Notes: a model not told the origin generated them from the letters alone. 12,218 bases of DNA from Actinidia chinensis (GCA_009663005.1 VIGQ01000235.1:22501-34718); one strand, 5' to 3'. Shown: positions 1 through 8,431, counted from the first letter of the stretch. Numbers and translations: made by a program.

Positions 1-225
1 TTATCTGAATGAATCTCTCCAAACTTTCTATTTTTCTTTATGTATGTGTTTCTTATGTTTCTTCCCCTAACTTGCACACACACAAATACGTGACAACTTT
101 CCTAATACGCGATTGCACAAAATCTTCTATCCCTAAAACTCTTTGTAGTCTATATATGTTTCTCTTTGATCATATGCCCAAACCCTTAAATTTTTCTCTC
201 TATGCATGCTTCTGACATATACTAG
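1..225. other. AT-rich sequence, no recognised gene
   Basis: This stretch is AT-rich and pyrimidine-rich on the + strand. A 68-codon + strand ORF (9-215) has low-complexity Ser/Leu/Phe/Tyr-rich composition and no recognisable domain, so I do not call it a gene. The last part, about 181-225, is a pyrimidine-rich tract ending in ACTAG. It would suit the 3' end of an intron leading into the candidate exon at 226. Confidence 0.5.
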
Positions 226-307
226 TGCTGCTGCTTCTGTAGATGCCTCATTTGAGGCAAGCAATGTTAAACTGGAGCGTTTATCTATTATTGGCTTTGG
301 GATATAG
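226..307 (+). CDS. Candidate terminal exon of an unrecognised plant gene
   Basis: A pyrimidine-rich stretch with a possible branch site (TCTGAC, 211-216) ends in AG at 224-225. It is followed by an open frame of 26 codons to TAG at 305-307. The translation is of ordinary protein-like composition (Ala/Ser/Val start, then ...NVKLERLSIIGFGI). The GC content here is higher than in its flanks, and this part lacks the low-complexity look of neighbouring ORFs. If real, this is the 3' coding end of a + strand gene whose body lies left of the window, with the AT-rich DNA after it as 3' UTR. I do not recognise the family. It could equally be chance. Confidence 0.25.
244..259. repeat. Short perfect inverted repeat
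   Basis: TGCCTCA and TGAGGCA are perfect 7-bp arms separated by TT. The repeat lies inside the candidate exon. The loop is too short for a stable RNA hairpin and there is no T tract after it, so a terminator role is unlikely. A palindromic protein-binding site or coincidence are both possible. Confidence 0.5.
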
Positions 308-343
308 TGGAGTACTTCGCTCTTCCAAATCAGATAAAGTCTT

Positions 344-401
344 TATATATATATATAGATATATATAAGATAATATATATATATAATATATTATTATATA
401 T
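344..401. repeat. AT dinucleotide microsatellite
   Basis: A 58-bp run of almost pure A/T is built from (TA)n blocks interrupted by GA, AGA and ATT. It is a simple-sequence repeat typical of plant intergenic DNA and is likely polymorphic in length. The AT-rich 61-codon ORF across it (307-492) is an artefact of low complexity. Confidence 0.85.
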
Positions 402-1039
402 GGTATTAATATTTACTGTTATTATGTTTTTAGTGATCATTCTTGTAAACTGTATTGTTCTTGAATTTATTTTTGTTGTTTGTAATATTTAATTATTTGG
501 TGGTGGCTACCTGCAGCATCTTATTAATTGGACTGTGTTTTAATTTGGATCTTGCCTGAAATTTAATTGTCTAAACATCAACAGAACTAGTTTTGCGAAA
601 CGAAATGATAAAGAAGAAGATAATCGATAAGACGGAATGGAAGAATTACTAAACTTATATATTTGATTCTCCTCTCTCTATCTATAGTTAAATCTATCAA
701 TTAAATCTATGACCAAAACATGGGGTGATGCTTTGTAAAACCTTATCCCCAAAGATCTCATCATGTAGGAGGACAAATACTGTTTCATTTTCAGCCGAGT
801 CTAGGTGAGCGCCACGCCGGATTGTCGTTTCTAGCAAGTTCAGTCAGCATCTTCCTACGAGAGCTCGAGCGATGAACTTGTGAGAAGAGATACCAAGGTG
901 TATACTGCATGATCAGAGTACATGCATGGCAAGTTCCATATACCACCGCAAGATGAGCCCAATTTTGATGATGTGATGAGTAGCTACTAACCACGCCCTA
1001 GGGAATAATTGGATGACATCTCGATGATATGGTAAGTCA
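402..1039. other. Intergenic sequence, no gene recognised
   Basis: 402-790 is AT-rich with a short CT/TA-rich tract near 668-690 and no coding signal. 790-1000 is more GC-balanced and has an open minus-strand frame of 67 codons (791-994) with no domain I recognise. Because this GC-richer block directly precedes the LTR-like TATA and R-U5 signature at 1067-1330, part of it may be the U3 region of the same decayed LTR, but I could not find its TG start. Confidence 0.45.
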
Positions 1040-1340
1040 ACTTATCTCACACACGCCAAGCTGCACTATAAAACGGGACAGACCCTCTCTCATAAGTAAG
1101 CGATATTTCACTTTCAAAACCAGCGCAATAACGCTTCTCGCTTCTCTCACTCCTTTTATTTTTTGATCACTAACTTGGATCGTCGGAGAGCCGTTTTCGG
1201 AACAATATGGCCCTTCTCATTTGTATGTATCTTGCAGGCCGGCGATCAGAGGTCTTGACCATCAAGAATACGCTTGACAATCCAAGCTAATATCCCGTTC
1301 GATTTCGCTCATCTCCCACAAACCCCACTATCTATATGTT
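1040..1340 (+). mobile_element. Relic of a gypsy-type LTR (TATA, R and U5), + strand
   Basis: Three signs point to an LTR core in + orientation. A TATA box (TATAAAA, 1067-1073) is followed by a pyrimidine-rich leader with CCCTCTCTCATAAG. At 1163-1188 lies the phrase with core TAACTTGGATCGTCGGAG, which closely resembles the 'taacttgagcgtcggag' block common in R/U5 regions of plant gypsy LTRs. A CTTGCAGGCCGGCGATC segment follows at 1231-1247, also typical of that region. The GC content is higher than in the flanks. No matching second LTR, gag or pol is visible, so this is a solo LTR or truncated remnant. Both boundaries are approximate. The family identification is from memory of the motif, not from an alignment. 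Confidence 0.5.
1067..1073 (+). promoter_or_regulatory. TATA box of the decayed LTR
   Basis: TATAAAA sits within CACTATAAAACGGGAC. About 25-30 bases downstream is a pyrimidine-rich start region, and the LTR R-U5 signature begins about 90 bases further on. The spacing suits an RNA polymerase II start at the U3/R border. Whether it is active cannot be judged from sequence. Confidence 0.4.
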
Positions 1341-1558
1341 TGTATGTATTTGATTTCGATCTCTCTCAATATAGTTTTCATTGATAATCGTTAGGGTGAT
1401 TATGTATGAATCAAAAATTCATTTTCCTTTTGTAAGAATTATCATCATGAATGACTATAATCATCTGCAGGTTCTACATGGGGAACGGATTAGGCCCTTT
1501 ACATTCATTAGAAATGGAGAAGAAAGACACCGGCAAAACAGTACTGCTATGCTTTTAG
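1341..1558 (+). other. Possible intron end and 26-codon ORF after the LTR relic
   Basis: AT-rich, intron-like sequence runs to a CTGCAG acceptor-like site at 1465-1470. A 26-codon frame with its own ATG follows (1478-1558). It begins MGNGLGPLHSLEMEKKDTGK and ends at TAG. It has a higher GC content than its surroundings. I do not recognise it. It may be part of the leader or internal region of the same decayed element as the LTR relic, or the start of a lost gene exon. Confidence 0.25.
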
Positions 1559-2042
1559 GAATTTGGATTTAGAAAAAATTTCAAAACTTAAAATGAATGA
1601 TTTAGATTTACTTTGTTATTTTTTTTATGAGATTCAAATGATCAAGTCTCAAGTGAATTTGACAATTATTATAATTCTGAAATTTTTTTGTTGATTCAAA
1701 TTTGAGACCATTAGTTGAAACCAACACTCGTGTAGAAGGTTGCATAAGTGAAGTAGAAATCGTTCTAGAAACTAGGAATTTTTACAAAATGACGAGAATG
1801 TATATTTTCTAATATATATATATAGTCTAGTTTAAAGGTGATTATCTATAAATTTCTTTTTATTTTTTTTTTTTGGAGAGGAGTCAATTCTTATTTGAAG
1901 GTGGGAATCTTTTATATTTTGTTGATCAATGAGACAGCAAAGGCATTTCATGCGGTTTGTAGCCGCCAGAAAAGGAAGGTGCAAAATTAAATGCTACTAT
2001 GCCCTTGTGAAAGTGTAAAAATCTTATATCTAGATCCTATTT
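1559..2042. other. AT-rich intergenic sequence
   Basis: No ORF of note and no recognisable protein. There are several short homopolymer tracts, for example T runs near 1618-1626 and 1862-1874, and a short TA run near 1813-1824. I see nothing else in this stretch. Confidence 0.6.
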
Positions 2043-2334
2043 AGGTTCCCTTTGCGTCCTGATTTTGTAGTTGTGTTCAGGTTAAAACAAACAGCTATTT
2101 TTTAATATCGTTTGACATGATTTTTTGGTTGGATAGATGGCTTTTACCGGATTTTTCAAGGCCCATTGGACCTAATTTTTTATCAAAACCCAACATCGAT
2201 CGATTATTTCTACGAATTCATGACTAAAAAACAAGATGACCAACCCAAATAGGAAAAGTTATTTTTTGTAGCTCATTTTTAACTTTTAGCCAAAAGTGAA
2301 AAGCTAATATTTTTTAACTAAGCAAACGGGGCCT
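2043..2334. mobile_element. Probable hAT-like MITE
   Basis: The ends are imperfect terminal inverted repeats. The left reads AGGTTCCCTTTGC and the reverse complement of the right reads AGGCCCCGTTTGC, 10 of 13 identical, with three T/C or C/G differences. The right end carries the GGCCCCGTTTG phrase common at termini of plant hAT-type MITEs. The subterminal region is rich in AAAAGCT / AGCTTTT-like words (TTTTAGCCAAAAGTGAAAAGC), also typical. The size of about 292 bp suits a MITE. An 8-bp target duplication is not clear: the flanks match only partly. The element is non-coding. Confidence 0.5.
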
Positions 2335-3126
2335 AATTTCGTGAAAGAAACAAAAAGAAAAATATTAGGAAAAAAAAGAGGCTGCCTAACAATAAATATG
2401 GATCGATAGCTAGAGAATTAAAGGCCTAAAGAAAAAATTGAACAAGGAGAGTGAGGAATAGGAGATTGATTTTTCTATATTACTTTTTCTTAGCTATTGT
2501 TTTTTGGGTTTTTTCTATTTGCAGTGGAATATGATGCTGTGAATTTATCATGTTAATTTTAACATAAAGTTTAGGTACAATAAATAAGTCTATTTATAGA
2601 AGCAAATACGACAAATAATTCTTAATTAGAGTTGTCGTTTCATCAATTTTTGCAAGAATCAATTGGTTTCGCTAGTCCTAGTAGATAGAAACTGACGAAT
2701 AATTTTAATAAGTGACGGATTAAAATTATAAAGTTCGATAATCACAATTAAGAAAAATATATGATTTAGTTTGTTGCCAGCAAATCTTGGAGTTGTTTTT
2801 TGTAATTTTTCCTAATATTTTTTATTTGGAATTATCATTTTTAAGTAGAATGCCTTTGAAGAAGAAAAAATAAAAATGATAAAAAATATGCCCAAATAAT
2901 TAATAAAACAATAAATGAAAGTACATTTTTAAAAAAATTCACCAAAAAATTAAATATTCATCCAAATAAAAAGATTTCAAAAACAAAATATTTTACCTGC
3001 TTCAATTTTTTATATTAGTCTCTGCTGGAAGTTTTAATGGTTTGTAATCAATATTTATACTTTTTGTTCATGAAATGTAAATATTTTATTCAAGTTTAAA
3101 AAACAATAATGAAAATAAACAAATGT
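2335..3126. other. AT-rich intergenic sequence with weak repeat-like words
   Basis: Very AT-rich, with no ORF of note. Around 2693-2720 the words TGACGAAT and GTGACGGAT occur about 20 bases apart. Such words recur in some plant DNA transposon remnants, but two copies are not enough to call one. 2860-3126 is dominated by A-rich low complexity. Confidence 0.5.
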
Positions 3127-3132
3127 AAATAA
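3127..3132. repeat. Left target-site duplication of the copia element
   Basis: AAATAA directly precedes the TGTTAT end of the left LTR. The same six bases follow the other end at 8860-8865. Copia elements usually make a 5-bp duplication, and an extra matching base by chance is easy here. AT-rich surroundings make a chance match plausible, so this is supportive rather than decisive. Confidence 0.5.
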
Positions 3133-3394
3133 TGTTATAAAATTAAGGCATATAAAGGGGAGGAAATAAGAGACAATTAGAAGGCATACGCTTTCTTTCT
3201 TCTTCATTTATTTAGAAATGGTCTCTGTTTATAGGCCAAAAAATACATGTATAATAAATCTATACATAATTATACATTATGAAAGATAAATGAAAAAGTT
3301 TAAGAGACATGGGTTAAAGGGAGAAGAAGAGCTATGAAGATGAATAATCATATTACTAGGAGAGATGAATATAAACTATATTAATTTCATAACA
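3133..3394 (-). repeat. 3' LTR of the copia element
   Basis: A 262-bp unit has TG...CA ends (minus strand TGTTATGAAATT... to ...TTTTATAACA) and a short terminal inverted repeat, TGTTAT/ATAACA. It is directly preceded, on the minus strand, by a polypurine tract. A TATA-like sequence (CTATAAAC on the minus strand, about 3228-3235) lies in the expected middle part. It is adjoined outside by the AAATAA flank shared with the other end. The sequence AAGGGGGAG followed by TGTTATGAA is the usual junction in this copia family. Confidence 0.8.
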
Positions 3395-3403
3395 CTCCCC
3401 CTT
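3395..3403 (-). other. Polypurine tract of the copia element
   Basis: AAGGGGGAG on the minus strand abuts the TG of the 3' LTR with no gap. This is the plus-strand DNA priming site of LTR retrotransposons, and it fixes both the orientation and the inner border of the LTR. Confidence 0.85.
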
Positions 3404-3617
3404 GGATATTCATTTTTTAAAGAATATACCTCATTAAAATCTTATTAGAAAAAAAGCCTGTGAAAAAAATCCTAGTGAAAGAAAAAGAGTACATTATTCT
3501 TCTTATACGTTTTTGAAAATTGTTTCATTAAAAACCTTGCCAGGAAAACCCAATGGGACAAAATCTAAGTGAATGAAAAGAGTACAGTGCGTATCGTCTC
3601 CCCCTCACATAAACATG
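3404..3617 (-). other. Non-coding 3' region of the copia element
   Basis: Sequence between the RNase H stop and the polypurine tract. It carries imperfectly repeated phrases such as CATTAAAAxCTT, GAAAAACCC/AAAAATCC and AAAGAGTACA. The word AAAGAGTACA occurs at about 3484 and again at about 3578, suggesting an internal repeat with a period near 94 bases. No coding trace is visible. Confidence 0.6.
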
Positions 3618-4140
3618 TCAATAAAGGTCTTTAAGTCGACGCATGCCAATCTTGTGTACGAGTTTCACAAATTTTGTAAAAAAAAATGCTTTGGTGAATA
3701 AATATGTTAGATTCTCACTTGAGCGTATTTGATGAACATCTTTTTTTTTTGTATGTGAAAAAGAACTTTGGTGATATATGTTTGATTCTGTCACCTTTAA
3801 TATAACCTCCCTTTATCTGAGGCAATGATGCGGGCGGCATTTTCGCGTATAATATTGTAGAGCTCCTTTTATTGTTGAAAGATTAAATCTTTCTGAATAT
3901 GTTGAAATTCAAAAGATCTAAACCATACATATTCTCGCTTGCTTCATGAAGTATTAAATATCGGCATGATGTGAAAAGTGGCTAGGGCAGCAATAGTTGT
4001 TTTGTAAGAACGCCAAGAGGAAGAATACCACATATGTGAACAATATCCGTTTGAGAGCGACCTTTATGTGAATTAGATAAATACCAGCATCTGCATATCA
4101 ATCAGTGTGCCAGTCTAATGTTTGAAATAATAACCCATAT
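3618..4140 (-). pseudogene. RNase H domain of copia polyprotein, decayed
   Basis: RNase H degrades the RNA strand of the RNA:DNA hybrid during reverse transcription. YADAG at 4083-4097 keeps the first catalytic aspartate of the copia RNase H. Downstream the frames shift, but HADI (family HAEI, so a Glu-to-Asp change at the second acidic position), GGYIKGDRIKHISPKFFF and a closing phrase near GM.RLKDL before a TGA at 3618-3620 can be followed in order. At least three frameshifts and several stops break the domain. Size and order match the end of the usual polyprotein, so this is the true C-terminus. Confidence 0.8.
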
Positions 4141-4199
4141 TAGTTGTTCTATGTAAGATAACGAAAATATGTTTTACCATATTCAAGGTCTTCGTGTGG

Positions 4200-5215
4200 T
4201 GCCGAACTATATCTTGCTAATAGTAATTAACAAAAAAATTATATCCGATCCTCATATAGTTCGCAAGATACATTCAATGCACCAATTGCACAACATTAGT
4301 ACTTCAGGATCAAGAATCCTTCATATCTTCTTGAGACGAAAATGCTTAATTCCTATATCAAGAGATCATACAACCATCGAGGAACTTAATGGAGTGCTTA
4401 TCATATAGAAACGCTTTAACACTTTTTCTGTATAAGTAGATTGATGGACAATATTCCTTTTGATAAATGATCGATCTACAGGCCGAGACAAAATTTTGTC
4501 TTTCCAAGATTTTCATTTTAAAGTCTTATTTAAGCATGTAATGCTTTTACAGCTCTTCAGGAGTTCCTATAATATTCAAATCATCAAAATATAACTATAA
4601 TAATAGCAAATTCAAATTTTGATTTCTTGATAAAAACACTGGAAAAAGAGATTAGTGATATATCTTCTTTAAAAAGTACGTGCTAGGTTGATTGTACCAC
4701 ATTCGTCCCGATTACTTAATTTTACAAAGACTTTGCTAATTTATTAAAAAATATTTCTCGGGATTTTGAGTTGCATGCTTCAGGGCATTTTTAGTCCTTT
4801 GAGACTTTCAGATTAAATATCAATATCCAGTGATCCATCTAAGTAAGTGTTACAACATTCCATAAGACCCGTAGAAATTCTTTAGAAATGGCCAAGCAAC
4901 CAAGCAATTAAAAATCTAAATGTAATTAAATCCATCACAGAAAGAATAGGTTATTTATATCACCTCCAGGTTCTCTGTGAGAAAAGAAACCTTGGCTACA
5001 CGCAGCGGCTTTGTACTTTGATATTTTATTATTTCATTTTATTTTGTACGAAATATCCACTGATCCTACAAGTGTTGACGTTTTGGGAGAATGCGATACT
5101 GGGCCAAAAATTTACGAGTTTTGTTACAAGTGACATAATTCTGCCCATAGATTGCGTCTTCCATTTTGGCCGAATCATTTCTCTGTCGATATTTCTTGAA
5201 GGGACTCAGTTTGCA
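4200..5215 (-). pseudogene. Reverse transcriptase domain of copia polyprotein, decayed
   Basis: This would copy element RNA into cDNA inside virus-like particles. Family blocks can be followed: the entry region around 5150-5215 (QNxxxWxxA-like), a YKAxxCSQGF-like block, YFDDLNIIGTPEEL with the catalytic pair of aspartates in the YFDD box (4580-4591; family YVDD), LGKTKFCLGL, and LLARYSSAP near 4200 leading into RNase H. The frame breaks repeatedly; for example a stop follows PEEL, and others lie between the fingers and palm blocks. The order and spacing are near normal with small deletions. It is clearly dead despite the surviving catalytic box. Confidence 0.85.
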
Positions 5216-5703
5216 AGATCCTCGCTTTCTTGATTAGATCAGTAGCTACTACTATATGCAAATATTGGTCAATAAACAATTTCATTTCGATTCAGCTTTT
5301 TTCTATGTAGTGACATAACTTACTGAAATTTCTTCATTCTCAAGATTGTTTTACTTTCAATATTTTCAAGTACCTGATTCTCTGCTTGGAATTGTTTTTT
5401 CCATATATGTCACACCACTTGATTTTAATACTGACCTCCTCAGGGGTTTTAAACACTACAGAAGTATCAACTTCCTTATTTTGCTATCTTTTCTTTCTTG
5501 AATTTTTATCTTTGGAACCGATCGGTCTACCACGCTTTTTGTTGTGTAATAGACTCATTTGCTAATGTGTTATTAGTTTGTTCGTTTGGAACTTCAATTC
5601 GAGCAGGAGCATTTAAAGTTGATATATGTGATTTAGTCACTTTTTTTGTGTCAGTGAATGCATCTGGTAACTGATTTGTAATCCTTTGTAAATGAATAAT
5701 TTT
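5216..5703 (-). pseudogene. Linker between integrase and reverse transcriptase, decayed
   Basis: The segment translates on the minus strand to the usual hydrophilic linker of this copia family. Phrases include QLPDAFTDTKKVTKSHIS, then Asn/Glu/Thr-rich sequence and a basic stretch ending in a KRKIAK-like run. A frameshift by insertion falls after a QQK codon run near 5535, and further frame changes follow towards DDIFAY-like sequence near 5255. The linker has no known catalytic role; in autonomous members it joins the two enzymes before processing. Confidence 0.75.
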
Positions 5704-5979
5704 CTAAACTTTAAATTTATATTGATTTGTGTGAGGATCAAAATAAAATAATGATGATGCATTATATAAAAATTCTCGTTTTTTTAGCTTTTGTTTTTCT
5801 CCCCCTAATCCTAAAAATATTATTTCATTAAATTGACAATCAGCAAGTCGTGTTGTAAAAATATCTCCAGTCATTGATTCAAGATATTTAATAATTAATA
5901 GAGATTCAAATCCAACATAAATTTTCCAGTCTCCTTGTGGACCCCTTTGTTTGTGCGTTGTAATGGGCAATTGGAACAT
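5704..5979 (-). pseudogene. Integrase C-terminal region, longest surviving copia frame
   Basis: A 91-codon open stretch is the best-preserved coding segment of the element. It shows GPQGDWKIYVGFES, IIKYLE, TGDIFTTRLADC.FNE and LGGEK, each at the place expected after the integrase catalytic core in plant copia polyproteins. In the living family the YVGYES phrase belongs to the integrase C-terminal part. The true frame runs in from the right (FGCADMFQLPI), so the ATG at its start is internal and not a translation start. It ends at a TAA just where the family continues into the linker. Confidence 0.85.
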
Positions 5980-6690
5980 ATCTGCACAACCAAAAAATTT
6001 TAAATGAGATATATCTGGTCTCGGCCAGAAATTAATTGTAAACGGGGAGTATTATGATAATAGTACCCTAATTCAAATTATTCTGGCAGCATGTAATATG
6101 TCACTATCCCAACAAGAACGTGGGCAACTTTATTCTCATAAGTAATGGGCTAGCAATTAGTTGTAGGGCGTTTATCAAAGATTATACTAACCATTTTGTG
6201 TATTCCCGTGAGCATAGAATGTTCACAATAATTTCAATAGATATGCAATAAATCGTTCATGATTGAGATTTAATTCTCCTGCATTAATTATCAAGACGAT
6301 TTTTTTTGAATTATATAATCCAGAATTATACGCTTAAAAACTGATTATTTGTGCAAGGAGTCTTACAAATACAATATTTGACTAGAAATAACAACCATGT
6401 GACCAACGTGTTGAAGTATCTATATACCATAAAAGATCGAAAGAGGTCATGATGTATAATAGGCCCACACATATCCCCTAAATTCGTTCAAGACATGATG
6501 GAATCAATTTCGACTTGTAGTTGATGATGGCCTATTAATCATTTTACCTTGAGAATAAAACCGCACATGAAATCATTGATAAAAGAATTTTCTGGTTCTT
6601 AATGGGTGTCATTTGAATTTTAATAATTCATTCTCATCATGATTGCACCCGATGGACCCAAGCAATCATGCCAAGATAAAAAATTTTGGA
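5980..6690 (-). pseudogene. Integrase zinc-binding and catalytic core, decayed
   Basis: Integrase inserts the cDNA into the host chromosome. Seen in order on the minus strand: a WHDCLGPSGAIMMR block (6635-6675) where the family has WHDRLGHPG, so one zinc-binding His is now Pro; GDMCGP (6461-6478) with the first catalytic Asp; RLDN (D at 6290-6292) with the second, followed directly by a stop; then TQNG and LQLIASPLLMR. The codon that should be the catalytic Glu reads TAA at 6182-6184. Frames change several times. The DDE triad is therefore broken and the enzyme is dead. Confidence 0.85.
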
Positions 6691-6939
6691 TCAATAACCT
6701 TATGAAATAACAACAGTAGACTCTATGAATTTATATTTGTAACTATAATCCAAAAGAGAATGTTGGTAATTTTTTCAATATATGCGCTTCTGCCTGAGAT
6801 AACCGATGTGATATCTAGAAAGTTTGTACCCACTCTCATTGTGGTCTCAATATGAAAACCATTACGACATAATCTTTAAAAACTTAGTAGATTTTTTGTG
6901 ATCTACTAGAAAAATAAAGCATCACTTATAATTAATTGT

Positions 6940-7110
6940 TGTTCCTCCATAAAAAACAAATGGCTCTTTTGAGCCTTCAATTAAATTGGGAAATACCAGC
7001 TATTGTAATAACATTTGTTCAACTAATTTTAACTTTGAAAAAATATATTTTATCTATGAGAAGTGTTGTGTGTTGCACGTCTGCCAAACATAATTTTAAC
7101 ATTGATCCAA
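6940..7110 (-). pseudogene. Aspartic protease region of copia polyprotein, decayed
   Basis: The retropepsin would cut the polyprotein. The minus strand shows a frame-shifted version of the family's catalytic block (CATTHTIL-like sequence around 7060-7095), then DKIYF, TNVITIAGIS and an LIEGS.RA-like phrase. The catalytic Asp codon GAC survives, but the reading frame changes directly after it. Between this block and integrase (6690-6940) the match is poor, though GQK(R)-like and YIEK traces near 6770-6790 fit the usual pre-integrase segment. Confidence 0.65.
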
Positions 7111-7340
7111 ATATCCATATTATAAATAAAAAAAAAAGATGTAGAAGAATATAAATCTAAAGCAGGATTTTTTTATTTATTTATAAAAATATAAAGACAA
7201 TATGCTAAAATAAAAGATAACAACCAAAATATTAAAAGTAAACATACTTAAATTAAAGATCCACAAATCATATATTTATTACAATAATATAATCAATATT
7301 TTTTTTTTTTTTTTTTTTTTTTTGTTTTTTTTTTTGATAT
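7111..7340 (-). other. AT-rich non-coding insert between gag and protease
   Basis: About 230 bases of extremely AT-rich sequence separate the gag end (GNIDGDL-like phrase near 7350-7375) from the protease block. I recognise no family protein here and the usual spacer is shorter. With the adjoining A tract on the minus strand it might be a small retroposed insert. I see no target duplication or RNA polymerase III boxes. Confidence 0.4.
7299..7335. repeat. Long T/A homopolymer tract
   Basis: There are 25 T, one G, then 11 T on the + strand, i.e. an A tract on the coding strand of the copia element. It lies between the gag zinc knuckle and the protease, where autonomous members have short coding sequence, so it is a secondary insertion or expansion. 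Such tracts are unstable in length and error-prone in sequencing. Confidence 0.85.
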
Positions 7341-8397
7341 TTTCATTGCCAATTAAATGATTAAGTCGCCATCAATATTCCAAAGAAATCAAAAGCATAA
7401 AGATGCGTAATAATCTAACGGATTATGATGTTCAACAAGATTTTTTCTGCACCTTTTTCTTTTTCTTTCAACAACACTTGGTAAAGGTCAACAAGATACT
7501 GAGACGTACGGACAGGTAAGTGACCAATGACTTTCATGCCAACATCTATAACAATTATTTCTGCATTTTTAAAAGACTTTTTTTTTTAATCTTTTTCCTT
7601 TCTATTATACTTCTCATTATTTTTGATTTTCTAAATATGTGATTGTATTGTGATACCCATGATATCATAATTTTTAGGATTATGACCCATCCATGACTAT
7701 GACCACGGCCATGGTTCGTGAACGTCATGTCCACGACCATGGCCATAACCACAACCACGTCTTGTAGCATTCATTCAGGGAATGGCTCCAAACCAGTTGG
7801 TCTTGTTTGATGATTTTTCATCAAAAATTTATTACTTTGTTCAGCAACCAGAAGAGATGATATCAATTCAGGAATATTTGTTAAAAATCACGTTACGGTA
7901 TGTCTGCTACAGGAACATATTTGTTAACGTTGAAAGTAGAATCAGTTTTCTCTAAACGGTATGTCTGTCTACTCAAGAATATTTTCTCCACATAATTTAA
8001 TGAGAAAGTAATTCTAAATACTTGTAGTAGAGTCATACTCGCTTACAGTTTTTTAAAATCTTGTAAGATCAAGTGAATACCATTCATAGTCGAGCTTTAG
8101 GAAGAATTATTGCCTTGTGGTGATCATACATTTTTGTTCAAAATTTTGCCATATGACAGTATGGATCTTTTATTGTTAGATATTCAGCTTTTTAATCTTC
8201 ATGAAGATGGTGATTGATGAAGGAATATCATGATTAGCGCGATCCTGCAGGTGATGCTTCATTTTTATTCTTTAAAGTGTTTCTCGAGATTCATATGCAT
8301 CCAATGAATTTCAGCATCAAGAATCCAGTCCAAGTAGTTTTTACCCGATATACAAAGAGCAACGAAACTCAGTTATTTTGTGATATTTGATATATGA
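7341..8397 (-). pseudogene. Gag region of copia polyprotein, decayed
   Basis: Gag forms the particle and binds element RNA. On the minus strand the N-terminal region is recognisable from about 8397: NITK.LSFVAL, then LDWILDAEIH, IFLHHHLHE, KAEYLTIKDP, HKAIILPKA, LISSLLVAEQSNKFLMKNHQ, and a Gly/Arg/His-rich stretch at 7690-7760. Next comes the CCHC knuckle, and a closing GNIDGDL-like phrase near 7360. No ATG is preserved at the expected start, where a TCATATATC-like sequence precedes NITK. Many stops and shifts break it. The gag family is that of plant copia elements with a short Gag of about 250-300 residues. Confidence 0.85.
7512..7553 (-). other. CCHC zinc knuckle in decayed gag
   Basis: The translation CYRCWHESHWSLTC keeps Cys-X2-Cys-X4-His-X4-Cys exactly. 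In this family the usual form is CYRCGMKGHWSRTC, so the zinc ligands are kept while the two residues after the second Cys and a basic residue near the end have changed. It is an RNA-binding nucleocapsid motif in living members; here it sits in a broken frame. Confidence 0.85.
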
Positions 8398-8431
8398 AAA
8401 CTAGTAAATGAGGACAAGAAAATAAAACAAT

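Noticed and set aside
9..215. 68-codon + strand ORF
   Set aside because: Low-complexity Ser/Leu/Phe composition from pyrimidine-rich DNA, no domain, no supporting context.
244..259. Inverted repeat as a microRNA precursor or terminator
   Set aside because: Arms of only 7 bp with a 2-base loop, no match to plant microRNA families I know, and no T tract.
791..994. 67-codon minus-strand ORF
   Set aside because: No recognisable family; it sits in GC-richer sequence in front of the LTR-like relic and is likely a chance frame in U3 or flanking sequence.
4169..4408. 79-codon + strand ORF
   Set aside because: Antisense to the recognisable reverse transcriptase / RNase H junction of the copia element; a shadow frame.
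5018..5233. 71-codon + strand ORF
   Set aside because: Antisense to the start of the reverse transcriptase region.
6936..7154. 72-codon + strand ORF
   Set aside because: Antisense to the protease traces of the copia element, with Lys/Ile-rich composition from AT-rich DNA.
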